A stretch of 64,000 nt of DNA, from NCBI RefSeq assembly GCF_004006235.1, contig NZ_CP034753.1, positions 2,356,001 to 2,420,000 of the forward strand, written 5' to 3'. This DNA comes from Agromyces sp. LHK192. Its GTDB lineage: Bacteria > Actinomycetota > Actinomycetes > Actinomycetales > Microbacteriaceae. A program made the translations under genes and the position numbers. Numbering within the stretch: the first letter of the stretch is position 1; each line of letters opens with the position of its first letter. The notes beneath the pieces were generated by a model. It was not told the DNA's origin. It did not search any database and was given only the letters and a program-made list of their open reading frames with translations. Below, in pieces: positions 18,892 through 27,399 of this stretch.

Positions 18892-18986
18892 TCCAGATCG
18901 TGCCAGCCGCTCGGCGCGGAGCGACCGCAGCCGTACCAGCGGGCGCGCCGACGCGGCGCACTCGGACTGAAGGACGGGTCCCGACC

Positions 18987-19994
18987 TCAGGCCCGCGGGT
19001 GAGCCGTCCGGTACGTCTGCTTCAGCCGCTCGGCCGAGACGTGCGTGTAGATCTGCGTGGTGCCCAGGCTCGCGTGGCCGAGGAACTCCTGCACGGCGCG
19101 CAGGTCGGCGCCCCCGTCGAGCAGATGCGTGGCGGCCGTGTGGCGGAGCGCATGCGGCCCGCTCGGCCCGCTCCCCGGGAGGTCGGCGAGGAGGCTCGCG
19201 ACGAGGCGGTGCACGGCACGCACCCCCAGCCGGCCGCCGCGCGAGCCGATGAAGGCGGCGGGGGTCGCCGTCCTCGTCGGCCCGCTGAAGCGTGGCGCCG
19301 GCACGGCGGGGCCCGATTCCGTGAGCAGGAGCGGCCTCGCGCGTTCGAGATAGCGATCGAGCGCTCGCGCTGCGGGAGCACCGTACGGCACGACCCGTTC
19401 CTTCGAGCCCTTGCCGAGCACTCGGACCGTACGACGAGACCGGTCGATCTCGTCGACGTCGAGACCGACCAGTTCCGACACGCGGAGCCCGGATGCGTAC
19501 AGGAGTTCGACGACGGCGCTATCGCGGGCGGCCGTCGGTTCGCCATCGGCCGCGGCCGCTTCCAGCCGGCCGAGCAGCCCGTCGATCGCCTGACGCGTGA
19601 GGACCCTCGGGAGCGCACGCTGCCCTCGGGGCGCCCGCAGCCGCGCGGCGGGGTCGGCGGGCAGCAGGCCCCGACGGGCCGCCCAGGCGAGGCATCCCCG
19701 CACGGAGGCGGCCCGGCGCGCGATCGTCGATCGCGCGAGCCCGGCCTCGGTCGCCTCCCAGAGCCAGTCGCGAAGCAGCGGCAGGCTGATCGTGTCGAGC
19801 GGCGCGTCGTGCTCCGCCGACTCCCACTCCGACGCCGGTGGCTCGGTGACGGCGGTGCGTCGCGCGGCGAACTCGACGAGATCGGCGAGGTCGGACGCGT
19901 ACGCCTTCACCGTGTTCGCCGAGTACCCGCGTTCGGCGGTCAGGTGCCCGAGGTATGCGTCGATCGCCTGGTGGAACGACGGAGTCGTCGTCAT
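18987..19994 (-). CDS. xerC: Tyrosine recombinase XerC
   Basis: 335 residues. An N-terminal core-binding SAM-like domain (about 8-125) and a catalytic domain with the full set: Arg in ASGLRVSELVG, Lys in LGKGSKERVVP, HxxR in HALRHTAATHLLDGG, His in LGHASLGTTQ and the nucleophile Tyr in IYTHVSAERL. It resolves chromosome dimers at dif, normally with XerD. The length is above 300 because of a Ser/Pro-rich insertion near GPAVPAPRFSGPTRTAT. ATG 19994 overlaps the stop of the upstream metallophosphoesterase gene. No dif-like site was recognised nearby. Confidence 0.93.
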   Translation of the reverse strand: MTTTPSFHQAIDAYLGHLTAERGYSANTVKAYASDLADLVEFAARRTAVTEPPASEWESAEHDAPLDTISLPLLRDWLWEATEAGLARSTIARRAASVRGCLAWAARRGLLPADPAARLRAPRGQRALPRVLTRQAIDGLLGRLEAAAADGEPTAARDSAVVELLYASGLRVSELVGLDVDEIDRSRRTVRVLGKGSKERVVPYGAPAARALDRYLERARPLLLTESGPAVPAPRFSGPTRTATPAAFIGSRGGRLGVRAVHRLVASLLADLPGSGPSGPHALRHTAATHLLDGGADLRAVQEFLGHASLGTTQIYTHVSAERLKQTYRTAHPRA

Positions 19995-20923
19995 GGCGCC
20001 TGCTTGCGCGAGAAGCGTTCGAGCCGACCGACGGGGTCGACGCGCTCGATCTCGTCGAGGAAGTCCGACCCGAATTCGGCGACGACCGGGTGGTCGCCGA
20101 CCGGCACGACCGCGGTGGTGGCGCCGTCGGCGCGGAGGTACGCCAGCGAGAACGAGCGGCCGCCGTCGATGCCGACGAGCGAGCGCGGCGCGGCCGAGGG
20201 GTCCAGCGTGTACGCGATCGCGCCGGCCACGGAGACCGGGATGCCCGCGAACGTGCCGTTCGTCGGATAGTGCAGGTGCCCGCCGAGGATGAGGCGGACG
20301 TCGCTGCCGACGAGCACCTCGGCGAGCGCGTCCTGTCCGCGAAGTTCGAGCACGTCCATCAGGGCCAGCGGACTCGCGATCGGCGCGTGGTGCATCGCCA
20401 GCACGCTGCCTGCGGGTGCGGGTTCGGCGAGGACCTGCGCGAGCCAGGAGACCGCCTCGCCCGTCACGTCGCCGTGATGCCAGCCGGGCACGGTGACGTC
20501 GAGCGTGATGATGCGGAGTCCGTCGACCGTCGTCACGCGGTGCAGCGGCGACTCCCCGTCGTCGTCGGCGCCGGGCCGGGCGTCGAGCAGCGCCTCGCGG
20601 AACGGGCCGCGCTCATCGTGATTGCCGATGACCCAGACGAGTTCGGCGCCGGCACGCACCGCGAGCGGCTCGAGCGCGGCACGCGCCCGGTGATAGGCGT
20701 CGGACTCCCCCAGATCGGCGACATCGCCCGTGACGACGATCGCGTCGAGCATCGGGCCGAGCCGTTCGAGCTGCCGCACCGCCTGCTCGAGCGCAGCCAC
20801 CGTGTCGACACGGCCTCCGAGCTCAGCGCCGCCGGCGAGCAGATGCAGGTCCGAGAGGTGCGCGATCACGTGCGACGGCGCCGGGAACCGGCCGAGCCGG
20901 GGTGCATCGGTGAGTCCAGCCAC
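19991..20923 (-). CDS. CpdA-like metallophosphoesterase
   Basis: 310 residues of the calcineurin-like phosphoesterase fold: IAHLSDLHLL (DxH), VVTGDVADLGE (GDxxD), WVIGNHDERG (GNHD), MHHAPI and GGHLHYPTNG (GHxH). This arrangement is that of class III cAMP phosphodiesterases (CpdA/Rv0805); the substrate in this organism is not shown. The start is GTG 20923, six bases after TACGCT with no Shine-Dalgarno, a leaderless pattern. It is coupled to xerC by an ATGA overlap. Confidence 0.85.
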   Translation of the reverse strand: MAGLTDAPRLGRFPAPSHVIAHLSDLHLLAGGAELGGRVDTVAALEQAVRQLERLGPMLDAIVVTGDVADLGESDAYHRARAALEPLAVRAGAELVWVIGNHDERGPFREALLDARPGADDDGESPLHRVTTVDGLRIITLDVTVPGWHHGDVTGEAVSWLAQVLAEPAPAGSVLAMHHAPIASPLALMDVLELRGQDALAEVLVGSDVRLILGGHLHYPTNGTFAGIPVSVAGAIAYTLDPSAAPRSLVGIDGGRSFSLAYLRADGATTAVVPVGDHPVVAEFGSDFLDEIERVDPVGRLERFSRKQAP

Positions 20924-20929
20924 GCGGCC

Positions 20930-20935
20930 AGCGTA
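20930..20935 (-). promoter_or_regulatory. -10 hexamer, leaderless geometry, metallophosphoesterase gene
   Basis: TACGCT on the minus strand followed by six bases and GTG 20923. Confidence 0.45.
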
Positions 20936-21101
20936 CGGTGCACCGCCGACGCTCGACGGCGCCTCGCCGGGGTGACCGCGGTTGCCTGGGCGTCGCCGGG
21001 CGATCGCGCCTCCCCCGAACTCCGAGGCGATTCCGGCCGGACGGCCGCGCGCGGTGCCGGCTCTGCCGTATCGGCAGCATCGAGCTGCGACCCTCGCGAG
21101 G

Positions 21102-22343
21102 TCAGCCGGAGCGTACGGCGACCCAACCGTTCGGATTCCGGGCTGCGCGGCCCTCCGCCTCGAGCGCGCCGAGCAGGCCGAGCGCCCGACGGGGCTCGAT
21201 GCCGGCGCGGCGGGCGACCTCGTCGGTCGTCCGTGGGGCGCGAGCGCTCAGGGCGTCGATCACCCTGACCTCGTCCGGATGCCGCCGCGCGCCGCGCGCA
21301 CCGCCGGGAGCCGGCCCGCCTCGCTCCCCGGGCCTCCCTCCGGAGACGGGAGCCCCACCGGTCGCGAGTTCCGCCATCTGCTCCGCGTCGACGACGCAGA
21401 CGGCGTCGAACTCGCGCAGGAGCCGGTGGCATCCCGCCGACGCCGGGCTGGTGACGGGACCGGGTACGGCGCCGAGCGGACGTGCCAGCGCGGCGGCGTG
21501 ACCCGCCGTGTTGAGCGATCCCGAGCGCAGCCCGGCTTCGAGCACGATCGTCGCTGCGCTCGACGCGGCGATCAACCGATTCCGCTGGAGGAACCGCCAT
21601 TTCGTCGGCGCCGCGCCGCACGGCAACTCCGAGACGACGGCGCCGTTCTCGATGATCCGCGTGAGCAGCGATTCGTGCCCGAGCGGGTAGAGGCGATCGA
21701 CCCCGCCGGCGAGGAAGGCGACCGTGCGGCCGCCGCTACGGAGCGTCGACCGATGGGCCATGCCGTCGATGCCGTAGGCACCGCCCGACACGACGGTGAA
21801 CCCGCGATCGCTGAGCCCTGCGGCGGATTCGACCGCCACGTGCTCGCCGTACCCGGTCGCCGCACGGGCTCCGACGAGTGCGATGCTCGGCTCGGATCGT
21901 GCCGGCAATCCGGCGTCGCCGCGCACCCAGAGTGCCAACGGTGCGTGCACCCCGAGGTCGTCGAGTTCGACCGGCCAGGCGGGATCGGCCGGGATCAGCA
22001 GCCGTGCCCCCACCCTGGCGGCATCGCGAACCGCTCGTTCCACGGCGTCGGCGTCGATTCGCGGGCGCCAGCGCTCCAACGCGGCGCGGGAGCTGCGTGG
22101 GTCGAGCGGCGCGTCGGCGTCGACCAGTGCTGTGGCGAGCGCCGTCGCATCCGCGCCGCCGAGCAGCAGGTCGGCGACGGCGAGCGGCCCGAGTGCTGCC
22201 ACGGCGTGGCCCATCACGCCGTCGCCGGGTTCGGCGATGGAGCCGAGGAGTGTTCGAGCGACCGCCTCGAGGTCCTCGGTGTCACGCCCGATACCGATCG
22301 TCGCACGCCCGATCCGATCGGTCAGCCGTTCGATCGCGCTCAT
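21102..22343 (-). CDS. dprA: DNA-processing protein DprA (Smf)
   Basis: 413 residues. Binds incoming single-stranded DNA and loads RecA during natural transformation; also widespread in species not known to be competent. The Rossmann core shows SIALVGARAATGYGEHVA, VVSGGAYGIDGMAHRSTL, FLAGGVDRLYPLGHESLL, SELPCGAAPTKWRFLQRNR and VLEAGLRSGSLNTA. The C-terminal winged helix (about 345-413: ALSARAPRTTDEVARRAGI) matches the DML1-type domain. The N-terminus carries a ~110-residue helical extension. ATG 22343 overlaps the comM stop by ATGA. Confidence 0.93.
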   Translation of the reverse strand: MSAIERLTDRIGRATIGIGRDTEDLEAVARTLLGSIAEPGDGVMGHAVAALGPLAVADLLLGGADATALATALVDADAPLDPRSSRAALERWRPRIDADAVERAVRDAARVGARLLIPADPAWPVELDDLGVHAPLALWVRGDAGLPARSEPSIALVGARAATGYGEHVAVESAAGLSDRGFTVVSGGAYGIDGMAHRSTLRSGGRTVAFLAGGVDRLYPLGHESLLTRIIENGAVVSELPCGAAPTKWRFLQRNRLIAASSAATIVLEAGLRSGSLNTAGHAAALARPLGAVPGPVTSPASAGCHRLLREFDAVCVVDAEQMAELATGGAPVSGGRPGERGGPAPGGARGARRHPDEVRVIDALSARAPRTTDEVARRAGIEPRRALGLLGALEAEGRAARNPNGWVAVRSG

Positions 22344-23911
22344 CGCGGCGCCCCCTTCCGCAGGGCGAGTGCCGTCCCGACGTGGTCGGCGCCGGGCGAG
22401 GTCGCGCCGTCGAGATCGCAGATGCTCCAGGCCAGTTTCAGCACCCGGTCGTACCCGCGCATGGTGACCGCGCCCCGCTCGAGCGCCCGGTCGAGCGACG
22501 CAGTCGCGCGACCACCGGGGTGCAGGCCGCCGGCACCTCGCAGCCACGGTCCGGGCATCTCGGCGTTCGTGCGCCACGGCGTTCCGGCGAGCCGCTCGGC
22601 TGCGGTCGCGCGGGCGACCCCGACCCGTTCCTTCGCCGTGGCGCTCGTGATGCCGGGCGGCTCGCCGTCGAGGCGGATCGCCGAGGTGATGCGCGGCACC
22701 CAGACCTGCACGTCGATGCGGTCCATCAGGGGCCCGGAGAGTCGGGCGAGGTACCGGCGGCGCGCCACCGGTGCGCAGGTGCACTCGCCGTGCTTGAGTC
22801 CGTATTGCCCGCACGGACATGGGTTCGCCGCGAGCACGAGCTGGAACCTGGCGGGGAACGTGGCGACCGCGTTGGCACGGTGGATCCGGATGGTGCCCGA
22901 TTCGAGCGGCTGTCGCAGCACGTCGAGCACGGACGACGCGAACTCCGGGGCCTCGTCGAGGAACAGCACGCCGTGCGTCGCTCGGGGGGCCGCACCCGGC
23001 CGGATGACCCGGCTCCCGCCGCCCACCATGGCGGCGGCGCTGGCGGTGTGGTGCGGGGCGATGAACGGCGGCCGGAGGTCGAGTCCGCCCATGGGAGGCT
23101 CGCCGGCGAGCGATCGCAGCGAGGCGACCTCCAGCGCGGACTCCGGATCGAGGTCGGGGAGGATGCCGGGCAGGCGCGAGGCGAGCATCGTCTTGCCCGC
23201 CCCGGGCGGCCCGCCGAGGAAGACGTGGTGCCCGCCCGCCGCCGCTGCCAGCAGCGCCTCGACCGCATCGGTGTTGCCGGTGACGTCCGCGAGGTCAGCG
23301 GCCGCGGCGACCTCGGATGCTGCACCGCCGATACGTGCGGGTGCCGGCCGCTGCTCGGTCGGCATGGTCCGGAACGCATCGAGGAGATCCGCGTCGCCCT
23401 CGCCGCCGTGTCGGACCGCGGCCTCCAGCAGCGAACCGACGGCGATGACGTCGACGCCCGGGACGAGCGAGGCCTCCTCGGCGTTCGCGGACGGCACCAT
23501 GACGGTCGTGAATCCGGCTCGCGATGCCGCGACGACCGCGGGAAGGATGCCGGCGACCGGGCGGACGCGGCCGTCGAGGCCGAGCTCGCCGAGGTGCACC
23601 ACCTTCGCGACCGAGTCGGGATCGACCTGGCCGGCGGCGGCGAGGCAGGCGAGGGCGACGGCCAAGTCGAAGCCGGAGCCGTGCTTCGGCAACGAGGCGG
23701 GTGAGAGGTTCACGGTGAGTCGGCGCTGCGGGAGCGGGCATCCGGCGTTGGTGGCGGCGGAGCGGACGCGTTCACGTGCCTCGCCGAGCGCCGCGTCGGG
23801 GAGGCCGATGATCACCAACCCGGGGAGTTGGCTGGACAGGTCCGCTTCGACCTCGACGATGGAGCCGGTCATTCCGAGCAGGGCGACCGAGCGGGTGCGC
23901 GCGACGGGCAT
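22340..23911 (-). CDS. comM: YifB/ComM Mg-chelatase-like AAA+ ATPase
   Basis: 523 residues in the ComM arrangement: an N-terminal Lon-like domain (about 1-170: VEVEADLSSQLPGLVIIGLP, LTVNLSPASLPKHGSGFDLA), an AAA+ core with Walker A GGPPGAGKTMLASRLPGIL and Walker B GVLFLDEAPEF, a Cys cluster (NPCPCGQYG, CTCAPVARRRYLARLSGPLMD) and the C-terminal lid. ComM helicases promote branch migration during recombination of transforming DNA. It is coupled both ways: the start shares one base with the yraN stop and the end overlaps dprA. Confidence 0.93.
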   Translation of the reverse strand: MPVARTRSVALLGMTGSIVEVEADLSSQLPGLVIIGLPDAALGEARERVRSAATNAGCPLPQRRLTVNLSPASLPKHGSGFDLAVALACLAAAGQVDPDSVAKVVHLGELGLDGRVRPVAGILPAVVAASRAGFTTVMVPSANAEEASLVPGVDVIAVGSLLEAAVRHGGEGDADLLDAFRTMPTEQRPAPARIGGAASEVAAAADLADVTGNTDAVEALLAAAAGGHHVFLGGPPGAGKTMLASRLPGILPDLDPESALEVASLRSLAGEPPMGGLDLRPPFIAPHHTASAAAMVGGGSRVIRPGAAPRATHGVLFLDEAPEFASSVLDVLRQPLESGTIRIHRANAVATFPARFQLVLAANPCPCGQYGLKHGECTCAPVARRRYLARLSGPLMDRIDVQVWVPRITSAIRLDGEPPGITSATAKERVGVARATAAERLAGTPWRTNAEMPGPWLRGAGGLHPGGRATASLDRALERGAVTMRGYDRVLKLAWSICDLDGATSPGADHVGTALALRKGAPR

Positions 23912-24267
23912 CAACTCACGCCCTCGAGGTGTTCGACGACCGTGCGCGCCCCCGTCGGCGCGAGCACCGCGATCGCGTCGACGCGGATGCGGCCGACCGG
24001 TTCGGTCGCCTGTTCGCACCACGCCACGGCGAGTCGGCGCATCCGCGCGAGCTTGCGGGCGGTGATCGCCTCGAACGGGTGCCCGAAGTCGGCACTCGTC
24101 CGCGTCTTCACCTCGACGAAGACGGTGTCCCGCCCGTCGCGCGCCACGATGTCGATCTCACCGATCCGACAGCGCCAGTTCCGATCGATCACGCGCATCC
24201 CGCGCGCCTCGAGGTGCTCGACCGCGAGGTCTTCGCCTCGCCTGCCGAGTTCCGTGTTGTGGGCCAT
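23911..24267 (-). CDS. YraN/UPF0102 family predicted nuclease-fold protein
   Basis: 118 residues with the restriction-endonuclease-like core: LGRRGEDLAVEHLEARGM, RCRIGEIDIVARDG (ExDhh), VFVEVKTRTSADFG (ExK). The biochemical role of the family is unproven; it is frequently next to rnhB and comM, as here, and may act in DNA processing. ATG 24267 is chosen because GGAGGT lies seven bases upstream; GTG 24276 would sit on top of that site. Confidence 0.88.
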   Translation of the reverse strand: MAHNTELGRRGEDLAVEHLEARGMRVIDRNWRCRIGEIDIVARDGRDTVFVEVKTRTSADFGHPFEAITARKLARMRRLAVAWCEQATEPVGRIRVDAIAVLAPTGARTVVEHLEGVS

Positions 24268-24391
24268 CCGCACCACCTCCGCGACCAGCGTGGCGGCCGC
24301 GCGGCGGTGGTCCGCGCGTCAGGACGCGTCTCGGGGACGGATGACGCGGATCGAGCCTGTGCAGGAACCGACGTTCAACGCCGCGGAGGCG

Positions 24392-24715
24392 TCACTCGTC
24401 GAGCGCGAGTTCCTTCGGCAGCTCGAAGTCCCTGGTCGCGAGCTCCTCGATGTTGACGTCCTTGAACGTGAGGACTCGGACGGCCTTCACGAACCGGTCG
24501 GCACGGTAGACGTCCCAGACCCAGACGTCCTTCATGGTCAGTTCGAAGTAGAAGTCGTGCTCGGTGTCACGACGCACCAGCTCGACCTCGTTCGCGAGGT
24601 AGAAGCGTCGCTCGGTCTCGACCACGTACTGGAACTGCGCGACGATGTCGCGGTACTCCCGGTAGAGGGCCAGCTCGACCTCGCGGTCGTAGTCGTCGAA
24701 TTCGTCCTCGTCCAT
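24392..24715 (-). CDS. DUF2469 family protein
   Basis: 107 residues, acidic N-terminus (MDEDEFDDYDREVELALYRE) and the family's hallmark VRVLTFKDVNIEELATRDFE near the C-terminus. Widespread in actinobacteria directly after rnhB; function unknown. No membrane segment. ATG 24715 aligns with homologues and has AGGAT at nine bases. ATG 24724 overlaps the rnhB stop by ATGA and would add three residues. Confidence 0.85.
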   Translation of the reverse strand: MDEDEFDDYDREVELALYREYRDIVAQFQYVVETERRFYLANEVELVRRDTEHDFYFELTMKDVWVWDVYRADRFVKAVRVLTFKDVNIEELATRDFELPKELALDE

Positions 24716-24720
24716 CGGAT

Positions 24721-25416
24721 TCATCCTACGCCGAGGTCGAACAGCGCCGGACCGGATTCCGCCGTGACCGAGCGGTCGTGCAACCAGGTGTGCCGGTGCA
24801 GGGCGCTCGGGCCGTGGTCGTCGATCGCGGCGAAATGCGCACGCGTCGAATACCCCTTGTTCTCGTCCCAGGAGTAGAGCGGGAGATCGTCGTGCTCGCG
24901 GCGCATCCCCCGGTCGCGGTGCACCTTGGCGATGACCGACGCAGCCGAGACGGACGCGCAGTCCCGGTCGGCCTTGATGCGCGTGATCACCTGGGCGCGG
25001 TGCTCGATCGACTGGCTCAGCCAGTCGTGGTTGCCGTCGAGCAGGAGCGGCGCGCCGCCGGGCAGGTCGAACTCGGCGGCGAGCGCACGGTAGGCGCGCG
25101 AGCCGGCGAGACCGAGGCAGGCCATGATGCCGATCGCGTCGATCTCCGCAGCGGATGCCTCGCCGACCGCGGAGGCGGCCACCCATCCGGCCGCCCGCGG
25201 AGCCAGCTGCTCGCGCTTCGGCTCGGGCAGCAGCTTCGAGTCGCGAAGTCCGGCGGGGATGCGCCGGACGTCGGGCAGGATCACCACCAGGCCCACGGTC
25301 ACCGGACCCGCGAGCGCACCGCGCCCGACCTCGTCGCACGCCAGCACCACCGGGGCCCCGTCGGCGAAGAGCGCGCGCTCCGCGACGAGCGACGGCGGAC
25401 GCCCGCCCGCCACCAT
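24721..25416 (-). CDS. rnhB: Ribonuclease HII
   Basis: 231 residues. Removes ribonucleotides and RNA-DNA hybrids. Active-site Asp-Glu in LACDEVGRGALAGPVTVG, further acidic positions in LLLDGNHDWLS and KADRDCASVSAASVIAKVHRD (the conserved KxD and SAAS block). The start ATG 25416 shares one base with the lepB stop; the in-frame extension upstream runs through lepB and is rejected. Confidence 0.95.
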   Translation of the reverse strand: MVAGGRPPSLVAERALFADGAPVVLACDEVGRGALAGPVTVGLVVILPDVRRIPAGLRDSKLLPEPKREQLAPRAAGWVAASAVGEASAAEIDAIGIMACLGLAGSRAYRALAAEFDLPGGAPLLLDGNHDWLSQSIEHRAQVITRIKADRDCASVSAASVIAKVHRDRGMRREHDDLPLYSWDENKGYSTRAHFAAIDDHGPSALHRHTWLHDRSVTAESGPALFDLGVG

Positions 25417-26168
25417 CAGCCGTCGCCGCCGTCGACGCCGGTGAAGACCTCGGGGTAGTTGCCCAGCCACGCCCAGTGTTCGATGGGCCAGCTCACGACG
25501 AACGCCCTGCCGACCACGTTGTCGATCGGCACGAAGCCTTTCAGCGGCGTCTCCTCGTTGTACCGCGAGTCCTTGGAGTTGTAGCGGTTGTCGCCCATCA
25601 CCCAGAGCGACCCCTCCGGCACCGTGACGTCGAAGTCGTCGCGCGAAACGCGCGCCTCGCCGGCGGGCAGCACCGCGTAGGCCGACTCATCCAACGGCAC
25701 GCCGTTGACGCTCATCTGCCCGAGCGCGTTGCAGCACACCACGTGATCGCCGGGCAGCCCGATGACGCGCTTGACGAGGTGGTCGTTGGAGTCCGGGGCC
25801 GACAGGCCGACGAACGCGAGGAACCACTCGACGGCGGCGACGAGCGGCGGCTGATCGATCTCGGGGGTCGCGGGCAGCCACCCGCCCGGATCGCGGAACA
25901 CGACGACGTCGCCGCGCTCGATGCCGACGAGCTCCGGCACGAGTTCGTTCACGATGATGCGATCGTCGACCTCGAGCGTCTGCTCCATCGACTGCGACGG
26001 GATGAAGAACGACCGGATCAGGAACGTCTTGATCAGGAACGAGACGAGCACGGCGACCACGAAGATCACGAGCAGGTCGCGCACGAACAGCAGCACCCCG
26101 CGCTTGCGCCTGTTCGCCGATTCGTCGCCCTCGCGGCCGTCGCGCGTGGTGCCTGTGTCTTGTGTCAT
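25416..26168 (-). CDS. lepB: Signal peptidase I
   Basis: 250 residues. Cleaves signal peptides of Sec/Tat-exported proteins at the outer face of the membrane. One N-terminal transmembrane helix (VRDLLVIFVVAVLVSFLIK), then the catalytic Ser in FIPSQSMEQTL, and Lys in HLVKRVIGLPGD, followed by MGDNRYNSKDSR (box E). The CC pair in DHVVCCNALG is unusual but common in Microbacteriaceae relatives. It is separated from rplS by a strong hairpin, so it needs its own promoter or readthrough. Confidence 0.95.
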   Translation of the reverse strand: MTQDTGTTRDGREGDESANRRKRGVLLFVRDLLVIFVVAVLVSFLIKTFLIRSFFIPSQSMEQTLEVDDRIIVNELVPELVGIERGDVVVFRDPGGWLPATPEIDQPPLVAAVEWFLAFVGLSAPDSNDHLVKRVIGLPGDHVVCCNALGQMSVNGVPLDESAYAVLPAGEARVSRDDFDVTVPEGSLWVMGDNRYNSKDSRYNEETPLKGFVPIDNVVGRAFVVSWPIEHWAWLGNYPEVFTGVDGGDG

Positions 26169-26176
26169 TTAACCGC

Positions 26177-26213
26177 CCGAGCTCCCCACCCAGTCTAGGG
26201 GTGGGGAGCTCGG
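26177..26213 (-). terminator. Terminator between rplS and lepB
   Basis: A perfect 15-bp stem pairs 26177-26191 with 26199-26213, loop of seven bases, 38 bases after the rplS stop. The hairpin ends only nine bases before the lepB start, so it could also mask or modulate lepB translation initiation. Confidence 0.7.
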
Positions 26214-26251
26214 TCGAATCGCACGCGCCGGTACGGCGCGCGGAGGCGCGA

Positions 26252-26599
26252 TCAGTTGTCGCGCTTCTCCTTGATCTTCGCCTTCTTGCCGCGCAGCTCG
26301 CGCAGGTAGTACAGCTTCGCGCGGCGGACGTCACCGCGGGTGACGACCTCGATCTTGTCGATGATCGGCGAGTGCACCGGGAACTTGCGCTCGACGCCGA
26401 CCTGGAAGCTGATCTTGCGGACCGTGAAGGTCTCGCGGACGCCTTCGCCCGAACGGCCGATGACGACGCCCTGGAAGACCTGGACGCGCGAGCGCGTGCC
26501 TTCGATGATGTTGACGTGCACCTTGACGGTGTCGCCGGGACGGAAGTCGGGGACGTCCGACTTCAGGCTCGCGGCGTCGACGTGGTCGAGGATGTGCAT
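26252..26599 (-). CDS. rplS: 50S ribosomal protein L19
   Basis: 115 residues. [72 protein letters not shown] and [20 protein letters not shown] match L19 throughout. ATG 26599; the open frame upstream corresponds to the leader. Monocistronic by position: promoter about 130 bases upstream, terminator directly after. Confidence 0.97.
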   Translation of the reverse strand: MHILDHVDAASLKSDVPDFRPGDTVKVHVNIIEGTRSRVQVFQGVVIGRSGEGVRETFTVRKISFQVGVERKFPVHSPIIDKIEVVTRGDVRRAKLYYLRELRGKKAKIKEKRDN

Positions 26600-26729
26600 G
26601 ATGGTTCGCTCTCTGCGCCCGCCACCGGTCGAACGCGGATCAGTTGGAAACGTGTCTGGTGCCGCCCGCGCGATCCGATCGCGCAATGCTGCTCCCCGGA
26701 GGCAGAGACCTGCGGCGGCACAATCGTCC

Positions 26730-26759
26730 ATTCTGCCAGATCATGCCCGGTTCCGGCAA
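26730..26759 (-). promoter_or_regulatory. rplS promoter with ~130-base leader
   Basis: On the minus strand TTGCCG, 18 bases, CAGAAT. The leader to ATG 26599 is about 125 bases and contains a hairpin at 26668-26684 (GCGCGA stem), a possible site for autogenous control of L19 (inference). Confidence 0.5.
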
Positions 26760-26807
26760 AGCGAGCGGCGCCGAGCACCCGGCGATCGGGCATCCGCACC
26801 CCGGCCC

Positions 26808-27311
26808 TCAGTCGGGGTCGCGTGCCTCGCGGATCACGATGACCTCACCGGCGTCGTACGGCGCCATGCGCGGCGGCGTGCCGGGCTGCTGCCCGGACTG
26901 CTGGGCTGCGACGCGCTCGAACTCGGCCATGGACGCCTGCATCCGTCGAGCGCCGTCGCGGATCAGTTGCCAGATCGACCACCAGAACGCCACGATCGCC
27001 AGGGCGATCGAGAGCGCGCCGAAGCCCGCGGCGGTGGCGCCGTAGAACCCGGCACTGATGATCGAGAGGTGCCAGGCGCCGAGCACGCCGACGTCGCCCC
27101 ACGACACGGCGCGCTGCTCGCGGACCGTGGGTCGCGCATTCACCATGAAGGCCACGACGATGAGCGAGATGAACGTCACGGGCAGGGTGATGACCAGGCC
27201 CAGGGTCCCCCACCCTCCGCCGCCGAACACGGCCCAGCCGATCGCGAGCCACCCGGGCAGCACGATGGCGGCGATGAACTGCCAGCGGAGGAACAGCCGA
27301 CGTGCGAACAT
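26808..27311 (-). CDS. Small integral membrane protein, function unknown
   Basis: 167 residues with four hydrophobic helices: WQFIAAIVLPGWLAIGWAVF, TLGLVITLPVTFISLIVVAF, GAWHLSIISAGFYGATAAG and ALSIALAIVAFWWSIWQL, then a charged amphipathic C-terminal tail on the cytoplasmic side. No catalytic motif. ATG 27311 is chosen because TACGCT lies six bases before it (leaderless geometry); GTG 27356 would overlap that element. Divergent from map. Confidence 0.72.
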   Translation of the reverse strand: MFARRLFLRWQFIAAIVLPGWLAIGWAVFGGGGWGTLGLVITLPVTFISLIVVAFMVNARPTVREQRAVSWGDVGVLGAWHLSIISAGFYGATAAGFGALSIALAIVAFWWSIWQLIRDGARRMQASMAEFERVAAQQSGQQPGTPPRMAPYDAGEVIVIREARDPD

Positions 27312-27317
27312 GGCCCA

Positions 27318-27323
27318 AGCGTA
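27318..27323 (-). promoter_or_regulatory. -10 hexamer, leaderless geometry, small membrane protein
   Basis: TACGCT on the minus strand followed by exactly six bases and ATG 27311. Confidence 0.45.
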
Positions 27324-27371
27324 CCGGCGACCGCTGTGCGCCCGCCGGGTGTTCACTCAGGGCGGAGCAGA

Positions 27372-27377
27372 CAGAAT
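27372..27377 (+). promoter_or_regulatory. -10 hexamer of map
   Basis: CAGAAT followed by GGG, 22 bases before the GTG of map, with a GAGGAAGGA ribosome binding site in between. Shares AGAATGG with the rplS, rpsP and coiled-coil gene promoters. Confidence 0.4.
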
Positions 27378-27399
27378 GGGAGCCTGAGGAAGGATTGCC

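Noticed and set aside
18945..18959. Small hairpin between the M23 peptidase and xerC
   Set aside because: Only six base pairs with a three-base loop; too weak at this GC content to call a terminator.
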